A stretch of DNA of 64,000 bases, taken from NCBI GenBank assembly GCA_029962745.1, contig CM057157.1, positions 32,345,828 through 32,409,827 on the forward strand, in the 5' to 3' direction. The position numbers and the translations under genes are program-made. Below are positions 59,656 to 64,000 of the stretch, piece after piece. The notes below the pieces were generated by a model. The model ran no database searches. It was not told the DNA's origin and worked only from the letters and a program-made list of their open reading frames with translations. The stretch's first letter is position 1. Every line of letters starts with the position of its first letter. The DNA comes from Echinometra lucunter (taxonomy: Eukaryota; Echinodermata; Echinoidea; Camarodonta; Echinometridae).

Positions 59656-60118
59656 AATTGAAAATTAATCTGCTTGGCATCTAGATAGTACAAGAATCAG
59701 AGTTTGTAGTGCCAATAAAAAATAAAATCATAGATTTTAAAAGAAAACGGAGCATAGCTCTCAAAAATGAAAGGCGAAGTCACACTCTTCGTCAGTGCCC
59801 ACGGTGTGACAAAAAGATGTAAATCAAAATCCGTTTCTGAAACAGACGATAAAATACGTCTGTTCATGGGCAGACGGATTGTTCAACGCGCTGAAGATGG
59901 AGATGGCGCGCAGTAAATAACGCATCCTAAGACGCGTTGTCATGACTGCAAGATGACAATGGCGAATCTCCGGCTTCAAAACAGGAAAATCTGAAAAGGG
60001 CCTCACCGCCAACAGTCATAAAGTAGCAGTAAAAGTACCTAAATAAAATTGAAAATTAGTCTGCTTGGCATCTAGATAGTACAAGAATCAGAGTTGGTAG
60101 TAGAATGCCAATAAAAAA
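59656..60118. repeat. Segment bounded by 65-70-bp direct repeats
   Basis: GAAAATTAATCTGCTTGGCA then TCTAGATAGTACAAGAATCA at 59659 recurs in the same sense at 60051 with few changes, each ending CCAATAAAAAATAA. The 320-bp interior includes GTCACACTCTTCGTCAG and a palindromic GTCACACTC / GTGTGAC pair. It may be a small LTR-like (terminal-repeat) derivative. No coding sequence. Confidence 0.5.
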
Positions 60119-60183
60119 TAATATATATATATAGTAATATATATATGAAACCGCCTGTAGTGGGCAACCCAATCTTTGAGGTA

Positions 60184-60186
<3 letters not shown>

Positions 60187-60241
<55 letters not shown>
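60187..60241. repeat. (TA)n microsatellite
   Basis: A pure TA run. Similar runs occur at 59027-59080, 59177-59240, 60645-60685 and 61612-61645. Confidence 0.9.
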
Positions 60242-60247
<6 letters not shown>

Positions 60248-60482
60248 TGTATTTATTTCCATGAGAGTTGCCAAAGCTGTTGTATATGTTACCTGATCAC
60301 AAAATGTTAATTATTCCAGCATATACAAGTATCCCAAAACATTCGCTCGGATCCAGCTGAGGTGTGCGGCAGGTCATTGTTCGAAACTCATCTGCCACCA
60401 ACAAAGGAATTAATTAGTGAGGGTTGAAGATTTGTCAAATCTGTCGGTTAAGCGAATTTGGAGTCGCCGAAACCACTGGCCC

Positions 60483-60554
60483 GTCTCCGTGGTCTAGTGG
60501 TTAAGGCATTGGCGTTCATAGCCAAAGGCCCGGGTTCGATTCCCGGCGGAGACA
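60483..60554 (+). tRNA. tRNA gene or tRNA-like gene with UCA anticodon
   Basis: A 72-nt cloverleaf folds without mismatch in the acceptor, anticodon and T stems: acceptor GTCTCCG/CGGAGAC, D stem GTCT/AGGC (one G-T pair) with the GG of the D loop, anticodon stem TTGGC/GCCAA, and T stem CCGGG/CCCGG with loop TTCGATT. The discriminator is A and a T6 tract follows immediately, as a Pol III terminator. The anticodon loop GTTCATA puts UCA at positions 34-36, which would read UGA. A selenocysteine tRNA should be near 90 nt with a long variable arm; this one is canonical in size. U at position 37 is unusual. It could be an opal-suppressor-like tRNA, a tRNA pseudogene or the head of a SINE. Confidence 0.75.
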
Positions 60555-60643
60555 TTTTTTCAACCTTTGCAAAAATTTCCAAAATGGTAGGACAGCTCTG
60601 GGGAACTTTGATTCATGCTACGCTATTATTCTCTCAATTGTCT

Positions 60644-60685
<42 letters not shown>

Positions 60686-60688
<3 letters not shown>

Positions 60689-61125
60689 GTAGCAGTAATA
60701 ACTTCAAAAAGAGTCGAAGGTACGCCATGTGTAAATCCAACATTAGCTTTTATTGTTCATAATTTTCGGCCCGCCTCGGGCCTTCCTCAGTGTATACAGT
60801 TTAATGACAAGATAAATGCAAACAAAATTGTCCTTATAGTAGCTCCGTAGCAACGCTCTGCGCGGACTGCGCACAGAGCGTTGCCAAGGAGCCAGAACTT
60901 ATGTAAGCGTTCAATTAAAGAGAAGAAATAATCATACACCAAAACTGTAATCAATTATATGAAGCACCAATGTCTTTCGGTATAATCGGAGTTTGAAAAA
61001 AAAAAAGAAATATCAATCTAAAATGAATGAATAAAAAAAAATGAATTAAAAAAAAAAAACATATCAGACTCCCCAAATCTAGGCGAAGAGTGTAAAAGTA
61101 AACGATTAAAAAAGAAAGAACTTTT

Positions 61126-61156
<31 letters not shown>

Positions 61157-61607
61157 AGGAGAAAAAGAAGAAGAAGAAGAAAAACCTGAAAGATAAATAC
61201 TCCAAATTGTAGATAGCTCAGCCAGACAAATAGAAAAAAAAGGTTATAAGTCTGTATCAAGATAAAAATGAGACCATTTACTTGAAAAAACCTCACGTGA
61301 TATAGGAAGAGGTGAAAAGAAAGAACTACAGTGCCCTGAAAAGAGGAATAAATATAATGGTAATTCTACACTAAATTACAAAGATGCACTGGGGAAGATG
61401 AACAAGATTTCATCTCTCGTAAAAAGTGAAATTGCTGAGCCATCCTAGGTCCTTGTTAAGTCCAGTCTCGAAAGACCTGGTGTTGATGATGAATTTCATT
61501 TCTGCCAATTTCCTGGCTTCCCTGTCTTTGAACTGACTGCCAATTATGCAAAATTTTAGATCATCAAGTGAATGGTTGCTGGAGCTGAAGTGTTCAGCGA
61601 CAGGTAG

Positions 61608-61610
<3 letters not shown>
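60686..61610 (-). mobile_element. Penelope-like element remnant 2
   Basis: Nearly identical to remnant 1 from its (TA)n-abutting start through the hairpin arm, the AG-rich tract (61126-61180) and the coding end, but it lacks the inverted right arm. Instead it extends about 90 bp further into the protein before ending in a (TA)n run at 61612. Confidence 0.6.
61410..61610 (-). pseudogene. Penelope-like element GIY-YIG region, C-terminal fragment (copy 2)
   Basis: The minus frame reads PVAEHFSSSNHSLDDLKFC, then FKDREARKLAEMKFII and FETGLNKDLGW, ending FYER and TGA. The spacing of HF..NHS..D, an R.L.E.KFI helix and a final GLN..LGW matches what I recall of the tail of the GIY-YIG endonuclease domain in Penelope-like retroelements. 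The reverse transcriptase and the GIY-YIG core are absent, lost at the (TA)n junction, so it is a dead fragment. A different retroelement with a similar tail is possible. Confidence 0.55.
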
Positions 61611-61647
<37 letters not shown>

Positions 61648-61659
61648 TATACATTAACA

Positions 61660-61874
61660 TAGAATATCAGAATATGAGTTCTGCTTCGGAATGTTTGAAT
61701 ACGAAAAGGAAAGATGCCAATAAATAAACAAATTCCGTCAGACGTGAAATTAACAAATTTTCGGCAATAGGCCTTCATCAGGTAATGATGAAAATTTTAT
61801 TAAGTATCAAACATAGAGCGCAGAGCGCAAAAGCGCAAAAAGCTCCATGGATACCAAGCCAACCAAGGAGGAAA

Positions 61875-61917
<43 letters not shown>

Positions 61918-62035
61918 GAGAAAGAGAGAAGGAGAGAGAAGGGGGAGGTAAGGATGACGTAATAAAAAGGAAAGGAAACAAAGAAGCGCAAGGCGCAGAG
62001 AAATTCCAAGGAAACCAAGCTACCAAGAAAAGGAC

Positions 62036-62077
<42 letters not shown>

Positions 62078-62380
62078 TAAAATGACGTAACAAAAGGATC
62101 GCGCAAAAAAGAAAAAGATCAAAAAAAAAAAAACCCAAGAGGATTCAAAGAGAGAGAGAGAGAGAAAAAAAGCAAAGAGAGAAAAGCAAAAGACTGAGAA
62201 AAGAGAGAAGAAAAAACAAAAAAGAAAAGAGAGAAAGAAAAAACAAACAAAAAAAAAAGGGGAAAAGAAAAAGAAGTGATAAAGAGTGAAAGAGGAGAAA
62301 AGACAAAGACAAATAAAGGGAAAAGAGGAAGCCAAGAAGACAGGAAAAGAAAGAAAAAGAAAAAGTGTATATACATCCAT
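61660..62380. mobile_element. Copy 2 of the CTGATGAAGGCC element plus purine-rich tract
   Basis: 61660-61900 is the opposite-sense relative of 59304-59627 (TATGAGTTCTGCTTCGGAAT, CGTCAGACGTGAAATTAAC, TTCGGCAATAGGCCTTCATC, GATACCAAGCCAACCAAGG). From 61875 to 62370 it becomes a GA/A-rich purine tract. The very long minus-strand FSLSLSL frame is simply the complement of that tract. Confidence 0.55.
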
Positions 62381-62422
62381 TTAATATAAGTAAACTATCT
62401 ACAATTCAAAAGAAGATAACAA

Positions 62423-62611
62423 GCAAATAATCACCGTGGGTGAAGGTGACGGACAAGCTATTACTTCCTCGGCGATCTGGATTTATAGGCTTATACGCTA
62501 TCTTCTGAGCAGCTTCGCTTCGGAAAAATAGCTACATCCAGCATGAGGTGTGTCCAGATCGCCTCGGAAGTGATAGTTTGTCCATCACCTTCACCAACGG
62601 TGATTATTCGC
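62423..62611. repeat. Hairpin with 59-bp arms
   Basis: 62423-62481 (GCAAATAATCACCG to CGATCTGGA) is inverse to 62553-62611 with few mismatches. The 71-bp loop contains CTTATACGCTATCTTCTGAG and AGCTTCGCTTCGG. It is a MITE-like or foldback remnant. No coding sequence. Confidence 0.65.
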
Positions 62612-63924
62612 TTACTACGGAATGTGACTCTAGAACTCATACTAACAGTTTATTCCAGGAATTGATACTCTTAAGATTTGAAGACAATGTCGCATTCCAG
62701 CAATATGTTTTCATTTTTAGGAGAATGAAACCCTGGCGAAAAAAAAATCAATTATGATGAAAAAAAGATAATAGAGAGAAGCAATTTTAAAAAAGTTCCA
62801 TAAAAACGGCTACGAAGTGAAAGTTATGAAACGGTTTGAAAAGTCTCAATTTACTTTCTCTGACGATTCTCAAATTGGCAATGCTGCTTCAAAGTGGCGG
62901 GTTTCGAAGGAAAACTCTTAATATGTTTTGTACACAAAATTTCAAATTTTCTCCATTATCTCTAAAGATGCTGCTCGTAGCTTTTTTTTTTTCTTTCTTA
63001 TATTGTAGCATATTCCTGTTGGAACCACAATGTGAACTTAACTTACCTTAAGTAATCATTCATAGCATTTCAGCATTTTTCTGCATCAAATTTGCTACCT
63101 TACAATAAGCCACACAAGGAAAACATATGTGTAAACTTCTTATAATTACCTATAAACTGAGTTACAGAGTTATTCTTATTCTGAGATTCATGATGAATCT
63201 CATGCATTGATGCCAACTCTTGATGCCAACTCTTGATATGATTATGGATTTTTTTTTTCAGACTTTCATTAATGATCTTATATCAAATCATAGTCTTGTG
63301 TCAGCACTGAAAACGATGAATATAAAATTATATGACTGAGTGTCACATGGGTGGACTTAAATAAAATTCCAGATAAAACACAACTTGTACCAATCAAAAT
63401 AGATTTACAATTTATTTCAGTATATACAAAAACTCCATTATCAAGAAAAATCTCTCTTTGAAATTCAGTCTTTTCAAACATGTAAAGAAAAATGTTTTAA
63501 CACTTCGAAAACGACAAAGTATACTACTTCAAATTATTGCTCTGTTTCCATGAAATTCAGTCTGACAAATAAGCAAAGGATCCTGCATTGATCTAATCCA
63601 CAATATCCAATTCCAACTCTGACCTTGTCTCTATACCGACAAATACTAACTTCAAGTACCCATGAAAAGATCCTATACTGATCTAATCACAAGAATATTA
63701 TTTACAAAGTATAACTTGGCTGTCACATAAACTTGCAAAATAACATGTTTTAGGATACTTGCATTCTTCCTCAAAAGTACATATCAAATATTCCATAAGC
63801 TTTATAACATTAATTCCATATCAAAATTTCAAATCATCTCTGAAGTTCTTTAAGCTTTTTTTTTTCTTGCTTTCCTTTTTTTTTTTTTACATAAGAAAAT
63901 AGAAGAAATCACAGTTTAACTTAC
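62612..63924. other. No feature recognised
   Basis: AT-rich DNA. The minus frame 63278-63481 is open for 67 codons without splice or start support. Confidence 0.3.
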
Positions 63925-63993
63925 CGATGGCTTCTTCAATTGGCATAAAAATATCAGTATGAATTCTGCCTAATCTGGCCTTTATAAAGCTTC
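63925..63993 (-). CDS. Gene C, internal exon (partial at window edge), unknown product
   Basis: On the minus strand the frame gives KARLGRIHTDIFMPIEEAI and ends with one base of a split glycine codon before the consensus donor GTAAGTT. The open frame is limited upstream by a TGA near 63994, so the acceptor probably lies at GCTGAAG just inside that point, or the exon begins about there. The upstream pyrimidine tract falls outside the window. The peptide looks globular and conserved in style, but I do not recognise the family. It is on the same strand as genes A and B and 18 kb upstream of gene B. Confidence 0.45.
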
Positions 63994-64000
63994 AGCCAAT

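Noticed and set aside
60483..60554. Selenocysteine tRNA
   Set aside because: Although the anticodon is UCA, the molecule is 72 nt with a four-base variable loop; tRNA-Sec has a long variable arm and extended acceptor.
60458..60850. 130-codon ORF across the tRNA and (TA)n run
   Set aside because: It translates a tRNA gene and a microsatellite.
61778..62380. 200-codon minus-strand frame rich in F, S and L
   Set aside because: It is the complement of a GA/A purine tract and (AG)n microsatellite; composition alone explains the open frame.

Overview
This is an animal, non-coding-rich nuclear sequence, most likely from a sea urchin (echinoid) or close echinoderm relative. No bacterial-type gene organisation is present. 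The only credible coding signals are short exons with GT/AG splice sites. Dispersed ACATGTACATGT palindromes, long C/G homopolymers and (TA)n arrays are abundant. Two foldback elements have arms built from 15-bp tandem units, which fits my recollection of the sea-urchin TU transposon family. The organism call is an inference; nothing in the window names a species.

Host genes are sparse and all convincing pieces are on the minus strand. Gene A has a start exon (12194-12301) and a 33-bp second exon (12083-12115). Gene B has a start exon at 45384-45488 with a clean GTAAGT donor. Gene C is one internal exon at the right edge (63925 to about 63993). I recognise none of the three products. Both start exons end in phase 0 and the 33-bp exon begins in phase 0, so A and B could be alternative first exons of one gene with a long intron; this is untested. 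A lone tRNA gene with a UCA anticodon lies at 60483-60554.

Layout. 0-12 kb: small inverted-repeat elements (MITEs), a LINE 3' fragment, two tRNA-derived SINEs, and a tandem array rich in DR1-type TGACCTTTGACCT motifs. 12-17.7 kb: largely featureless. 17.7-20.6 kb: a complete 1.03-kb TU-like foldback with a 9-bp target duplication, a third SINE and a second TGACCT-rich array. 21-33 kb: a string of MITEs, several with TTAA duplications, and a foldback minisatellite. 35.7-36.4 kb: a recent 382-bp tandem duplication. 38-45 kb: more MITEs, including a MITE inside a MITE. 46.2-53.6 kb: a nest of two foldback elements, a 22-bp-repeat element interrupted by a 5.97-kb TU-like element, each with its own target duplication, just upstream of gene B. 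53.8-62.6 kb: (TA)n-rich DNA with Penelope-like retroelement remnants, inverted repeats and three hammerhead-like CTGANGA...GAAA cores.

The window therefore reads mainly as a stratified record of mobile-element insertion around and inside a few long-intron genes. The most unusual pieces are the nested foldbacks, the collinear variant map of the 15-bp arrays, the hammerhead-like hairpins and the UCA tRNA.
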